A stretch of 64,000 nucleotides of DNA from assembly GCF_000739895.2 (NCBI RefSeq), contig NZ_BBJS01000007.1, positions 140,860 to 204,859 on the forward strand, read 5' to 3'. The notes below the pieces were generated by a model. It made no database searches. It worked only from the letters and a program-made list of their open reading frames with translations, and was not told where the DNA came from. Made by a program: the position numbers and the translations under genes. Positions 15,721 to 25,218 of this stretch are shown here, piece by piece. Each line of letters begins with the position of its first letter. Position 1 is the stretch's first letter. The DNA comes from Sphingomonas paucimobilis NBRC 13935. GTDB lineage: Bacteria > Pseudomonadota > Alphaproteobacteria > Sphingomonadales > Sphingomonadaceae.

Positions 15721-17949
15721 GTGCAGACAAAGACATTGAAATCGCTGGCGACGATGCTGAGCATGCGTGGCATGCTGACGGTGGCGTGTTTCGTCGCGCT
15801 GGGTTCGGCGGTGACGGGCGTGATGCTGGAGCAATCGGCCAAGACGCGGGCGCAGGAGACGGGGGGCATCGTCGCCGATCAGGTGACGGCCGAAATCCGC
15901 ACCCAGTTCGAACGCCCCATCGGCATCGCCGGTGGGCTGAAGGCAGCGATCGCGGCGGCCAGGGCGCAGGGCATTGCCAGCCGGGAGGCGCATAACGGCA
16001 TCCTGAAATCCACGCTGATGACCAACCCCGAACTGATCGGCACCTGGATCGGGTGGGAGCCCAATGCCTTTGACGGTCGAGACGCCAGTTTTGCCGGTAC
16101 GCCCGGCTATGATCGTACCGGTCGCTTCCTGCCCTATTGGCATCATGCGGGCGATGACGCGGCGGTCGAGCCGCTGACCGGCTATGAGAAGCCGGGCAAG
16201 GGCGACTGGTATCTGGTCCCGCGCCAGACCGGACGGCCCCTGATGTGGGGGCCGAGCCTGTATGAGGTGGCGGGCAAGAAGACGCTGATGGCCTCGGTCG
16301 TGCTGCCCTATCAGGAACAGGGACGCACGGTCGCGGTGCTGGGCGTCGATCTGGGGCTGGGCGACCTCTCCAATCGGATCGGCGCGATTCATTTGCCCTA
16401 TGACGGCAATGTCGAGGTTTTGTCGGAAAAGGATCTCTACGCTTACACCAGCGACAAGGCGGCGCTGGGCAAGCCGGGGCCGCATTTCACGCCGGGCTAT
16501 TCGGTGGTCGACGACCCGGCGATGGGGAAGGTCATCCAGATCATACGCCCGATCCGTTTCGACGGGTTCGACCGCGGCTGGATCGTGCGCGTGCGTTTGC
16601 CGATGAGCGCGGTGCTGGCCGATGCGCGCCAGGCGGAACTGGTCCTCCTGATCTCGGCACTGGTGATGGTCGCGGGACTGGCCTTCGTGCTGCGCCGCAT
16701 GTCCAAGCGGCTGGTCGGCGATCCGCTGGCCGATCTGTCGGCGGAGATGGAGCATGTCGCCTCGGGCGATCTGAGCGATCCGGTGCGCGCGGACGCCAAG
16801 GCGCAGGAGATCGCCAAGATGCGGATGGCGGTCGACGTGTTTCGCCAGACGGCGCGCGAGAAGCGGGTCGCGGACCAGAATCAGGAACAGGTCGTCACCA
16901 GCCTGGCCGACGCGCTGCAGGGGCTGGCGGCGGGCGATCTGTCGACCCGGCTGACCGCGCAGTTCAGCGGCGAATATCAGCGCATCCAGAGCAATTTCAA
17001 CGATGCGGTCGGTCGCCTTGCCGATGCCATGAAAAAGGTGGCGAGCAGCGCCGGCGACGTCAGCGCCGGATCGCGCGAGATCAGCGTGGCGGCAGACGAT
17101 CTGTCGCGCCGCACCGAGCAACAGGCGGCCAGCCTGGAGGAGACCGCCGCAGCGATCGATGAGATCACCGTCACCATCCGCCAGACGGCCGAGGACGCCG
17201 CGCGTACCAACACCGTGGTGGGACAGGCCCGTGCCGAGGCCAAACGCTCGGGCGATGTGGTACGCCAGGCGATCCAGGCGATGGACGGCATCGAACGGTC
17301 CTCCGCCGAGATCGCCGACATCATTTCGGTGATCGACGGCATCGCCTTCCAGACCAACCTTCTCGCGCTCAACGCCGGGGTCGAAGCGGCGCGCGCGGGC
17401 GACGCGGGCAAGGGCTTTGCCGTCGTCGCCTCCGAAGTCCGCGCGCTGGCACAACGCTCGGCGGATGCCGCCAAGGACGTCAAGCAGCGGGTGACCGCCT
17501 CCACCGCGCATGTCGAGGCCGGCGTTGGCCTGGTGTCGGAGACGGGGCGCTCGCTCGACCTGATCATCGAACGGGTGGGTGAGATCGAGGGGCTGGTCGC
17601 CGGAATCACCTCGGCCACCCAGCAACAGGCGGGCGGACTGCAACAGGTCAATATCGCGGTGTCCGAGATGGACGGCGTGACCCAGCAGAACGCCGCCATG
17701 GTCGAGGAAACCACCGCCGAGGCGCGCAACCTGGCCGCCGAGGCCGAGGTGCTGGCCAGCGAAGTCGCCCGCTTCCGCCTGAGCGAGGACGGACCGGTCG
17801 CGGCGCTGGCCTCACGCCATGATGGCTTGCGTCGGGACGTGCCCCGCCCGGCAAGCGCCGCGCGCCCCGTCCGGCCCCCAAGCCGGCCGATCCTGGTGGC
17901 CGGCAACACGGCGCTGGCGGTGTCCAGCAACGACTGGTCGGAATTCTAA
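15721..17949 (+). CDS. Methyl-accepting chemotaxis protein with large Cache-type sensor
   Basis: A 742-residue chemoreceptor beginning at GTG, with GGAGGGA just upstream. The first helix is near residues 14-38. The periplasmic part (~40-300) looks like a double Cache domain: [74 protein letters not shown]. These are ligand-pocket features of dCache receptors that bind small organic molecules. A second helix (~302-320), HAMP, and a signalling domain with [20 protein letters not shown] follow. The tail ([19 protein letters not shown]) is Pro/Arg-rich and ends in DWSEF; an aromatic-acidic end could be a tether for CheR, CheB or CheD. No chemotaxis operon is adjacent. Confidence 0.92.
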   Translation: MQTKTLKSLATMLSMRGMLTVACFVALGSAVTGVMLEQSAKTRAQETGGIVADQVTAEIRTQFERPIGIAGGLKAAIAAARAQGIASREAHNGILKSTLMTNPELIGTWIGWEPNAFDGRDASFAGTPGYDRTGRFLPYWHHAGDDAAVEPLTGYEKPGKGDWYLVPRQTGRPLMWGPSLYEVAGKKTLMASVVLPYQEQGRTVAVLGVDLGLGDLSNRIGAIHLPYDGNVEVLSEKDLYAYTSDKAALGKPGPHFTPGYSVVDDPAMGKVIQIIRPIRFDGFDRGWIVRVRLPMSAVLADARQAELVLLISALVMVAGLAFVLRRMSKRLVGDPLADLSAEMEHVASGDLSDPVRADAKAQEIAKMRMAVDVFRQTAREKRVADQNQEQVVTSLADALQGLAAGDLSTRLTAQFSGEYQRIQSNFNDAVGRLADAMKKVASSAGDVSAGSREISVAADDLSRRTEQQAASLEETAAAIDEITVTIRQTAEDAARTNTVVGQARAEAKRSGDVVRQAIQAMDGIERSSAEIADIISVIDGIAFQTNLLALNAGVEAARAGDAGKGFAVVASEVRALAQRSADAAKDVKQRVTASTAHVEAGVGLVSETGRSLDLIIERVGEIEGLVAGITSATQQQAGGLQQVNIAVSEMDGVTQQNAAMVEETTAEARNLAAEAEVLASEVARFRLSEDGPVAALASRHDGLRRDVPRPASAARPVRPPSRPILVAGNTALAVSSNDWSEF

Positions 17950-18090
17950 CCGTTCATTGGCCGGCGGCCCCGGGGGGGCGGGAAGCTGGCCGGTCATTTC
18001 AAGCATAGCGGCATCGGTGTGCCCGATGGCGCGAATGGCGGCGCGTTGAGCCCGCACATCGCTGGCACACTCGCACCGAACAGGGGTATC

Positions 18091-19449
18091 ATGACGTTCC
18101 TATCTTTCGCTGCCCTGGCGACGACCTTGTTCGCGGCCGATACATCCATCCCGCCAGCCGACGGGATCACTGCGTCGGTGGAGGTTCATTCCGGCGGTCC
18201 GCCGATGACGGGAGGCTGGACGCTGTCACCGGCCGATGTCATGCCCGACGACATGGCGTTACCGGCTTGGGTCGAGACGCCCGAGGTGGTGAGCCTGGCC
18301 GACCCGGCAAAGCCATCGCCAGCGCCCCGCCTGAAGCTGGGGATCGGGGTGCGCGGGCGGATCGACATCCGCTTCAACGACGTCAATGGCGCAGGGGACC
18401 GGGCGACCTCGACCCACGCCTCGTTCGATACGCTGATCCTCAGCGCCAATTATGACGGGCTGCGCTTCTTCGGGTCGGCCGATTACCGCTTCTACGGCGG
18501 TAATTTCATCTATGGCCGGCGCAACGGCTATCAGGGCTATCCCGGCGAGATCCAGTTCCTGTCCTATGCCTATGCCGGTGCCAAGCTGTCCCCGAACGAC
18601 CGGGTGACGGTCGGCATCCAGCCGGTGCCGTTCGACGACCGCTATTGGGGGTCGTCCTGGTATAACAGCCTGGGCTTCGTCTACGGCCTGGAAGAGGTCT
18701 ATAATACCGGCATCAGCTATACGCATAGCGACGACCGGGTCAGCGTGTCGGCGGGCTTCTTCCCCGTCGCCGGTCCGCCCGGCATCGGCAACAGCCGCGA
18801 CAGCGCGCGCTATTCGGTCAATATCGTCCGGGGCGATCCCTATCTGCCCTTCGCCTCGCGCAATGCCGAGCGCAACATGGCGATCGGCAAGGTCCGCTAT
18901 ACGCTGGCGAGCACCGCGCGCGGGCAGCTCAGCGTCACCGGATCGGGCTGGGCCTCGCAGGTTCACAGTTTCGACACCGGCGAGAATGGGTCGCGCCATG
19001 CCTTCGCGCTCAGCCTGAAGGACGACCGTCGTCCGCTGCGCTTCAAGCTGCTCGCCGCGCATCAGGACATCGATCCGCGCAATGCCGAGCGCAACGACCT
19101 GATCGCGGTTGGCGACTATGACTTTTCCTATAATATCGCCGCGAAGGGAACGCTGACCTTCGCCGAGATGGGTTACGCGGTCGATACCGGGTCATTTCCC
19201 TTCAGCTTGGACGTCTATGCCAGCTATGCCCGCGTCCTGAAAAAGGCCGCCTTCGCCGATACGCAGCGCATCAATGTCGGCGCCTTCTGGAACGACAAGG
19301 CGAGCAAGCGTATCCGCATCTGGACGGAGATGCTGGTCGGCCGGAACGACCCCTATGTCGGTGCCGGTCAATTTACCTCGGGCGCAGCGCAAGGGGGCGA
19401 TAACCGATGGAAGGCGTCTGTCCTGATGATGTTCGGCTATTATATGTAA
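18091..19449 (+). CDS. Predicted outer-membrane beta-barrel protein of unknown function
   Basis: About 452 residues from the ATG at 18091, preceded by AGGGG. A short signal peptide (TFLSFAALATTLFAADT) leads to a ~60-residue linker, then alternating aromatic/hydrophilic strands typical of a porin-like barrel: LKLGIGVRGRIDIRFNDV, LRFFGSADYRFYGG, FLSYAYAGAKLSPNDRVTVGIQPVPFDDRYWG, TGISYTHSDDRVSVSAGFFPV, ending in SVLMMFGYYM. The aromatic C-terminal residue before the last Met fits barrel insertion. It resembles porin-like families that lack an assigned substrate. It is alone between a chemoreceptor and an IS3 relic. Confidence 0.7.
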   Translation: MTFLSFAALATTLFAADTSIPPADGITASVEVHSGGPPMTGGWTLSPADVMPDDMALPAWVETPEVVSLADPAKPSPAPRLKLGIGVRGRIDIRFNDVNGAGDRATSTHASFDTLILSANYDGLRFFGSADYRFYGGNFIYGRRNGYQGYPGEIQFLSYAYAGAKLSPNDRVTVGIQPVPFDDRYWGSSWYNSLGFVYGLEEVYNTGISYTHSDDRVSVSAGFFPVAGPPGIGNSRDSARYSVNIVRGDPYLPFASRNAERNMAIGKVRYTLASTARGQLSVTGSGWASQVHSFDTGENGSRHAFALSLKDDRRPLRFKLLAAHQDIDPRNAERNDLIAVGDYDFSYNIAAKGTLTFAEMGYAVDTGSFPFSLDVYASYARVLKKAAFADTQRINVGAFWNDKASKRIRIWTEMLVGRNDPYVGAGQFTSGAAQGGDNRWKASVLMMFGYYM

Positions 19450-19960
19450 CACTGGCTTTTATGTGCAGCGGCGTCCTGATGTTCCATTAGCCGAAAGCAC
19501 GGCTGTCAAAGTCAAATATGAATTTTGCTTTGAATGACCTTTGATGGCGCCTGCCGCTTGAACGATTCCACAAAGGCATTATCGGTCGGCTTGCCGGCCC
19601 TGCTGAAGCCCAACGTCACCCGGTTGATGTACGCCCAATGGTCGAGCGCCCAGGAGATAAAATCCGGCCCGTTGTCCACGCGGATTTTGGTGGGCGAAGA
19701 TCCGCGATCGAACAATAGGCGGTCGAGCACGTCGACGACCTGCTCGCCCGTGAACTTCGATTTTTTCAGGCAAAATCTCCGGTTCGCTTCAGCTTCGACT
19801 TTGCCAGATTTCTCTCATTCTCAATGGAGGCATTTTCCGGGACGGGGGCACGGTCCTCGGTCCGTGCCCTGCCGTTTAAGTCGCTTGCAAAGTTTGAAAT
19901 ATCTGTTCGAGAGCGGTGGCGTTTCGCGGACCATCCGGCGGCGCGGATCGTTGACCGGCG
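19450..19960. other. Intergenic stretch containing IS3 relic
   Basis: Besides the transposase relic at 19512-19769, nothing convincing is seen. Bases 19770-19960 hold no supported gene and may include the promoter of the radical SAM gene. Confidence 0.5.
19512..19769 (-). pseudogene. IS3-family transposase relic with internal deletion
   Basis: Read on the minus strand from a CTG codon at 19769, one open frame gives KKSKFTGEQVV, which looks like the start of IS3 OrfA. It passes directly into VLDRLLFDRGSSPTKIRVDNGPDFISWALDHWAY and FSRAGKPTDNAFVESF, the core of the OrfB integrase with its Asp and Glu. The middle of the element is therefore deleted and the two ends are fused in frame. The C-terminal part is also lost after VESF, where unrelated codons lead to a stop. 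It cannot be functional. Confidence 0.75.
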
Positions 19961-21049
19961 ATGGCGAGTGCCGCAAACCCACAATATTCCACACGGTCGG
20001 CATGGCGGCCGCGTCGGTTGCTGATCACTCGTTCGGCGATGGCGTTCGCCCATGGCCGCGAGATGGTCGAGCGCGCCGTCGCTTATGGCGTGGAGATCGT
20101 CGAACTGCCCGGCGACCGTCTCAACCTGGGCCTGCCCGATGACCCGCGCCAAGCCTATGCCGCCGCCAAGTCAACCTTGGCCGTGGTCGTCGCACCGCCC
20201 TCCAAGCGAAAGCTGCAGCCGATCGCCCCGAGCGCCGACTGGCGGGTCGATCTGGCGGAGGGGTGCCCGGCACATTGCAGCTATTGCTATCTCGCCGGGT
20301 CGTTGAAGGGGCCGCCGATCACCCGCGCCTATGCCAATCTCGACGAGATACTGGAGAGCCTGCCGGCCTATCTGGGGCAGGGGACCATCACCTCGCGCAA
20401 TCGCGACCGGGTGCATGAAGGTACGACGTTCGAGGCGTCCTGCTATACCGATCCGCTTGCACTGGAGCCGATCACCGGATCACTGTCGCGCGCCATTGCC
20501 GGGTTCGGGCGATGGGAGGCGCCGGTCCAGTTGCGCTTCACGACCAAATTCGCCGATGTCGCGCCATTGCTCGCGCTCGATCATCAGGGGCGGACGCGGA
20601 TGCGGGCATCGATCAACCCCCGTCTGTTTGCGCGTTTCGAGGGCGGAACCTCGCCGGTTGCAGAGCGGCTGGTGGCGCTTCGGCGGATGGCGCTGGCGGG
20701 CTATCCGGTCGGGCTCACCATCGCGCCGATCATCGCGGCGGAGGGCTGGCGGGAGGCCTATGGCGCGTTGCTGGCGGATGCGGGTGCCGCGCTGGCGGAT
20801 GTGCCGGGGCTCGACCTGACCGTCGAACTGATCACCCACCGCTTCACCAGCGGATCGAAGACGGTGCTTGATAGCTGGTATCCCGGCTCGGCACTCGACA
20901 TGGGATCGGCCAACCGTACGACGAAGCGGACGAAGTTCGGCACCGAGAAGCAGGTCTATGATGCCGAGACGATGCGCAGATTGCGTCGGTTTTTCGAGGA
21001 GCGGATCGCCTTGGCGCTGCCATTTGCGCGTATCCTCTATTGGACATGA
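19961..21049 (+). CDS. Radical SAM protein, spore photoproduct lyase family
   Basis: A 362-residue protein with the radical SAM cluster motif C102-P-A-H-C106-S-Y-C109 in EGCPAHCSYCYLAG, right after an N-terminal domain (LLITRSAMAFAHGREMVERA, VEIVELPGDRL). It matches the SplB-like family found in many non-spore-forming alphaproteobacteria. In spore formers SplB repairs the UV-specific thymine dimer of spores; what the proteobacterial members repair or modify is not settled. Later motifs (FTTKFADVAPLL, DLTVELITHRFTSGSK, YDAETMRRLRRFFEERI) are intact. The start is uncertain: family members typically begin close to residue 15 here, and the DNA upstream is IS debris. The metallophosphoesterase gene overlaps its stop by 4 nt, so the two are likely one unit. 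Confidence 0.82.
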   Translation: MASAANPQYSTRSAWRPRRLLITRSAMAFAHGREMVERAVAYGVEIVELPGDRLNLGLPDDPRQAYAAAKSTLAVVVAPPSKRKLQPIAPSADWRVDLAEGCPAHCSYCYLAGSLKGPPITRAYANLDEILESLPAYLGQGTITSRNRDRVHEGTTFEASCYTDPLALEPITGSLSRAIAGFGRWEAPVQLRFTTKFADVAPLLALDHQGRTRMRASINPRLFARFEGGTSPVAERLVALRRMALAGYPVGLTIAPIIAAEGWREAYGALLADAGAALADVPGLDLTVELITHRFTSGSKTVLDSWYPGSALDMGSANRTTKRTKFGTEKQVYDAETMRRLRRFFEERIALALPFARILYWT

Positions 21050-21546
21050 CGATCTTCTTCACCGCCGACACCCATTTCGGCGACCACCGCACCATCAATA
21101 TCCAGAAGCGGCCCTTTGCCAGCGTCGGCGAGATGGATGCGGTGTTGATCGAGCGCTGGAACGCGATGGTCGGGCCGGACGATATCGTCTGGCATCTGGG
21201 CGATGTGGCGAGGCGGGCGGCGGATGTGCCCGCACTGCTCGACCGGCTGCACGGCACCAAGCATCTTCTGCGCGGCAATAACGATCCCGATGCGACCCTC
21301 ACCGCGATAGGCTGGGCGAGTGTCGGCGATTATGCAGAGATCGTGGTCGATGGCGAGGCGTTAGTCCTGTGCCACTATCCGTTTCGTAGCTGGAACGGGC
21401 AGCATAGGGGCACGCTGAACCTGCACGGGCACAGCCATGGCCGCCTGAAACCCATGCCCCGTCAGTTCGATGTCGGCGTCGACGTTCAGGAATTTGCTCC
21501 GGTAACGCTGGAGCGGCTTCTCAGGGCGACCAGAAAGGTGCGATAG
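21046..21546 (+). CDS. Metallophosphoesterase
   Basis: A 166-residue calcineurin-like phosphoesterase. All five metal-binding blocks are visible: ADTHFGD near the start, WHLGDVA, LRGNND, LCHYPF and LHGHSHG near residue 130. Its length fits the single-domain YfcE/MJ0936-like group acting on phosphodiesters. Its ATG overlaps the stop codon of the SplB-like gene (ATGA), which points to coupled translation; a nuclease or phosphatase step in DNA repair is a possible joint role but is only inferred. Confidence 0.88.
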   Translation: MTIFFTADTHFGDHRTINIQKRPFASVGEMDAVLIERWNAMVGPDDIVWHLGDVARRAADVPALLDRLHGTKHLLRGNNDPDATLTAIGWASVGDYAEIVVDGEALVLCHYPFRSWNGQHRGTLNLHGHSHGRLKPMPRQFDVGVDVQEFAPVTLERLLRATRKVR

Positions 21547-21554
21547 GCGGTGTC

Positions 21555-21752
21555 ATGTTGAAGACACGTATGAAGCGGATCGCGGACCACCAGGCGGCGG
21601 CGGCACGAACGATCGCCCTGATCGAGGCATCGGTCGTCGCGCTGAGCGATGACGATCTGCTCGATCTGGCGGATATATTTTCCGGTGCATCGCCGTCGCC
21701 GCTGGGGGAGATGGCGTCGGCGGAAATGGCGAAGCGCGGCATCGCCCTGTAA
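21555..21752 (+). CDS. Small hypothetical protein
   Basis: A 65-residue acidic, mostly helical protein (HQAAAARTIALIEASVVALSDDDLLDLADIF) starting 8 nt after the metallophosphoesterase stop. No known domain is recognised. The close spacing suggests the same operon. Confidence 0.5.
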   Translation: MLKTRMKRIADHQAAAARTIALIEASVVALSDDDLLDLADIFSGASPSPLGEMASAEMAKRGIAL

Positions 21753-21802
21753 GGCCCGCCCGATGGTCTGGCGGGACATGATCAGAACCATAGGATGATC
21801 CA

Positions 21803-22051
21803 ATGGCGGCTTTTGACGACAGCTTCGATCCCGAACTCGGTGTGGCCTGCAACCGGTTGGCGGCCTGGGTGGAGTCGCTGCCGCAGGATGCGCTGATCGA
21901 TCCCGCGTCGCAATTGGGGGAGCAGGATTTGGCGCTGATCCTGCGGCATCTTTACGCGACGCGGCTTGACGCCGTGGGCGAAAGAGCCCCCGTCCAGACG
22001 GCGCCGCATCCCGCGCCGCGCGCGTCGGTGCCGGTGACCGCGAAAAACTGA
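21803..22051 (+). CDS. Small hypothetical protein
   Basis: An 82-residue protein with a helical core (LGVACNRLAAWVESLPQDALIDPASQLGEQDLALILRHLYATRL in outline) and a Pro/Ala-rich tail. It is not recognised. It lies 50 nt after another small gene of the same strand and probably ends the operon begun at 19961. Confidence 0.5.
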   Translation: MAAFDDSFDPELGVACNRLAAWVESLPQDALIDPASQLGEQDLALILRHLYATRLDAVGERAPVQTAPHPAPRASVPVTAKN

Positions 22052-22135
22052 CCCCGGGGCACGGCGGTCGCGTCGGAATGGGCAAGCTTGGCGGGTATCC
22101 CTTGGCTTTCTCAAAGGGCTCACACCGCTCGTTCT

Positions 22136-23674
22136 TCATCCTGATGAAGCCAGAAACCGATCGGCGGTGCGCAGCGACAGCGCCATGATGGTCAGCGCCG
22201 GATTGGCCGCCAGCGCGCTGGGGAAGACCGAGTTGTCGCAAATCCACAGATTGGGGATGTCGAAGCTGCGCCCCTCCGCATCGACCACCGCCTCGTCGCC
22301 ATGGTGACCCATACGGCAGGTGCCGATCGTGTGTGCCGAGCGATCGACCGCGAAGATATCCTGGGCACCGGCCGCTTCCCAGATGGCGGTCATGGTCTGG
22401 CGGGCGTGGCGATCGATCGCCTGCTCATTCTCATGATAGCTGAAATCGATCCTGGCCTTGCGATGGCCAAAGGCGTCGGTCTCGTCGGATAGGGTCAGCC
22501 GGTTGTCGGAATGCGGCAGGCATTCGCCATTGATGCCGATCCCGGCCATCCGATTATAATGGTGCAGGATCATTTGAAGGCGCGTGCCCCACATGCCGGC
22601 ACCACGTGCCAGCCCGGTCGCCAGATTGACCGGCAACACGCCCAGGCTCTGGATCAGATAACCGCCGGCACAGCCCGCCTCGGCAGGGCGCATCATGTCC
22701 TCGGTGATGAGCGAGGAGGGATAGCCGCGGTTCATCCGCATCTCGGCGTCGAAGCGGCCCCAGATCTGAGTGGCGACATGCGCCATGAAATTGCGGCCGA
22801 CCTGTCCGCTGGAATTGGCGAGGCCCAGATTGAGCAGCAGGCGCGGGCTCTCCACGCCGCCGGCGCACAGGAAGACGGCGCGGCAGCGTTGGCGGAGGTC
22901 CTCGCCATCCTGGCGATAGACGACGCCGGTGATCCGGCCGGCATGATCTACCTCGAGCGACACGACGCGCGCACCCGGCCGAACCTCTGCCCCATGCGCG
23001 ACCGCAAAGGGCAGGTAGCTGGTGTCCATGCTCGTCTTCGAGGCGTTGCGGCACCCCTGATGGCAGGTGCCGCAATTCACACAGGCTTGCCGCTGTCCCC
23101 AATAAGGCTGGTCGTGGTCGCGCGATACCAGGGCGGCGGGCGCATCGGTGGCGGTGATTCCGATCGCTTCGCATCCCCGCGCCATCGCATCGGCGGACGC
23201 ATTGCGCGGAACCGGCGGATAGGCATAGCGCCGTCCCGGGTCCCAGGGATAGGTGGCCGGGCCGGATACGCCGGTAAAGCCCTCTACCTCCTGGATATAA
23301 GCCAGCAGTTCGGCATGCGGGATCGGCCAATCGGCGCCCTGCCCGGTCAGCGTCTTGAGTTGCAGGTCACGCGGATCGGGGCGAGGGCAAAAGGCACCCC
23401 AATGGAGCGTCGATCCGCCGACGCCCATGCCCGAATTGTTCGAGCCGAAGGCTGTCGGATCGGCGCCACCGCTCAGCCGCTCGTCCATCCAGTAAATGTC
23501 GGCCGCCAGTTCGTCGGCGACATGGTCGTTGGGGGCAAAGGAGCGGCCTGCCTCCAGCGCGACGACCGACAGACCCGCCTTGGCCAGACGTGCGGTAAGG
23601 GGGGCGCCACCCGCGCCCGTACCGATGACCACCGCATCGACCATTTCGCCCAGGCCATAGGGCGCGCGGCTCAC
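22136..23674 (-). CDS. GMC family oxidoreductase (gluconate/sorbitol dehydrogenase-like large subunit)
   Basis: A 512-residue flavoprotein. The FAD motif VIGTGAGGAPLTARLAKAG is near the start, followed by the GMC signature GVGGSTLHWGAF and the C-terminal signatures HTIGTCRMG and NPALTIMALSLRTADRFL. A cysteine-rich stretch, CVNCGTCHQGC, sits near residue 197, as in gluconate 2-dehydrogenase-like large subunits. Such enzymes oxidise sugars or alcohols in the periplasm together with a small subunit 3 and a cytochrome c. No cytochrome subunit gene and no Tat signal are seen here. It starts 4 nt inside the end of the upstream gene, which itself ends in a subunit-3-like domain, so the two products very probably form a complex. 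Confidence 0.88.
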   Translation of the reverse strand: MSRAPYGLGEMVDAVVIGTGAGGAPLTARLAKAGLSVVALEAGRSFAPNDHVADELAADIYWMDERLSGGADPTAFGSNNSGMGVGGSTLHWGAFCPRPDPRDLQLKTLTGQGADWPIPHAELLAYIQEVEGFTGVSGPATYPWDPGRRYAYPPVPRNASADAMARGCEAIGITATDAPAALVSRDHDQPYWGQRQACVNCGTCHQGCRNASKTSMDTSYLPFAVAHGAEVRPGARVVSLEVDHAGRITGVVYRQDGEDLRQRCRAVFLCAGGVESPRLLLNLGLANSSGQVGRNFMAHVATQIWGRFDAEMRMNRGYPSSLITEDMMRPAEAGCAGGYLIQSLGVLPVNLATGLARGAGMWGTRLQMILHHYNRMAGIGINGECLPHSDNRLTLSDETDAFGHRKARIDFSYHENEQAIDRHARQTMTAIWEAAGAQDIFAVDRSAHTIGTCRMGHHGDEAVVDAEGRSFDIPNLWICDNSVFPSALAANPALTIMALSLRTADRFLASSG

Positions 23675-25026
23675 GCCTTTGTCTCCCGGATCTTCTGCCA
23701 GGCTTCGACGTCGTTGGCGGCCGTGCGGGAGTAACCCTGTTTGCGCGGACCGTCGCCGCCCACCGCAAATCCGTCATAGCCGATCGCCGCCATGGTGGAG
23801 GGCAGCGAAACCCATTGACGTACAACCTCCGCGCGGACGTCTTGAAACCACAGTGCCATCTGTTCGGGCGACAGATGATTGCCATCATCGGCGAGGCCGC
23901 CCTGACCCGCGGCGATCCGCTCCAGCCAATCACCCTGCTCGCCTTCGCCAAGCGCGACGAACCCACCCGCCAGGGCGTCCAGTGTCGCCAGGCCGCGAAC
24001 CCAGGCCTCGGCATCGCAGGAGAGGGCGGCGAAGCGCCATCCATCGCCCTTTCCTTCGGTCACGACCATTTCAACTCGCGACGCGAGATCGTTATCGGCC
24101 CCGACATCGGGGAGGATATGGGCGATCAAGCTGGCGGCGATCGCTCGGTGTTCCGGCGACCAATCGGACTCGCGATGGGGGACCGGGCGGGTCCGTTCCA
24201 ACATGGCGGTGCGGGTCCGCTGGCTGACCCGGTCGGAGCCGAGAAGCTCGACGAACTCCGCCGGAAGGATCGACGGCGCGATGGTCGCGACATGATCCGC
24301 AATCAGCCGGGCCAGGGCTTCGGGCTGTTCATAGGGGATGAGATGCGCGGCCCCCTCCACCGAGCGAATCTCGGCATGACCATAGTGCGGCAGGTTCAAC
24401 CGGCGCTGCGCGTCTTCCCCCAGGTCGCCATCTTCCGCGCCCGCGACAATCAGGGCGGGGATGGAGATGCGTCCGACCCGTGCACTCCAATCTTCCAGAC
24501 TGCCGCGCTCCAGCCAGCCCAGCCACGCCTCGCGGCTCGATCGGCAGACATCGGCGACGGCCCGGTCGCGCCAGGGCTTGGGGAGCGGTTCGGCGGTGTT
24601 GGCATCGACGAAGGTCTCAGCATCCTCCTGCTCGATCGATCCGTTGTCGACCCAGCCGATCATCTGCTGGCGACGATCCTCCTCCATCGGCTCGGGGGAA
24701 GGGGGCGAGGCGGCCACCAGCACGACTCCGACGACACCCGCCAGCCCCGCCTCACCAGCGGCGGCGCGGCTGGCGACGATGGTGGCGATCTTGCCGCCCA
24801 TACTGTGTCCGACCAGGATGCAGCCGGTCAGGCGATGGCGCCGAATTTGGTCGGCGAGGTCATCGGCCATCGTCGCGACATCGGCATAGCCTTCCTCCGC
24901 CCGCTCGCCGAAGCCGGGCAGGTCGAGCGCGATGCAGGTCGCGTCGGGCAGAGAGGCGCGTACCGCATCCCATTCGCGGTGGCTGGAGCCCAGGGCGTGA
25001 AGAAAAACCAAGGTGGGTCGGGTCAT
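23671..25026 (-). CDS. Fusion of alpha/beta hydrolase and gluconate 2-dehydrogenase subunit 3-like domain
   Basis: A 451-residue protein in two parts. Residues 1-265 are an alpha/beta hydrolase: HALGSSHREWDAVRASL, the nucleophile elbow VGHSMGG near 74-80, an acid in VAGAEDGD and a late histidine in VEGAAHLIPYEQP. Residues ~275-451 (SPEHRAIAASLIAHILPDVG, LAGGFVALGEGEQGDWLERIA, WVSLPSTMAAIGYDGF) resemble the gluconate 2-dehydrogenase subunit 3 family, normally a separate small protein with a Tat signal. Here no secretion signal exists, so the complex with the GMC enzyme would be cytoplasmic. The hydrolase might release or open the substrate (for example a lactone or ester) that the oxidoreductase handles; this is inferred. 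The fusion is not a sequencing artefact as far as can be seen, since one uninterrupted frame covers both. Confidence 0.82.
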   Translation of the reverse strand: MTRPTLVFLHALGSSHREWDAVRASLPDATCIALDLPGFGERAEEGYADVATMADDLADQIRRHRLTGCILVGHSMGGKIATIVASRAAAGEAGLAGVVGVVLVAASPPSPEPMEEDRRQQMIGWVDNGSIEQEDAETFVDANTAEPLPKPWRDRAVADVCRSSREAWLGWLERGSLEDWSARVGRISIPALIVAGAEDGDLGEDAQRRLNLPHYGHAEIRSVEGAAHLIPYEQPEALARLIADHVATIAPSILPAEFVELLGSDRVSQRTRTAMLERTRPVPHRESDWSPEHRAIAASLIAHILPDVGADNDLASRVEMVVTEGKGDGWRFAALSCDAEAWVRGLATLDALAGGFVALGEGEQGDWLERIAAGQGGLADDGNHLSPEQMALWFQDVRAEVVRQWVSLPSTMAAIGYDGFAVGGDGPRKQGYSRTAANDVEAWQKIRETKA

Positions 25027-25218
25027 GCGGCCTCGCGAACAAAATCCCCTGCTGGACGTCGCAACGGCGGTAGCGTTCCGGGTTAAACACCGAGATCAGA
25101 AATTAATTTGGATCATCGGGGAGAATTGTCGCGTCATCCGGCATGTGGATGATTTCATGGAACCGTGCGCCGAGGCATGCGCTTCGCCACAATCCCTTTC
25201 CCAATTTGGAGTCTAGTC

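Noticed and set aside
15550..17643. 697-codon minus-strand open frame over the second chemoreceptor
   Set aside because: The plus-strand chemoreceptor has clear domains; the opposite frame is rich in Arg, His and Asp, as mirror frames are.
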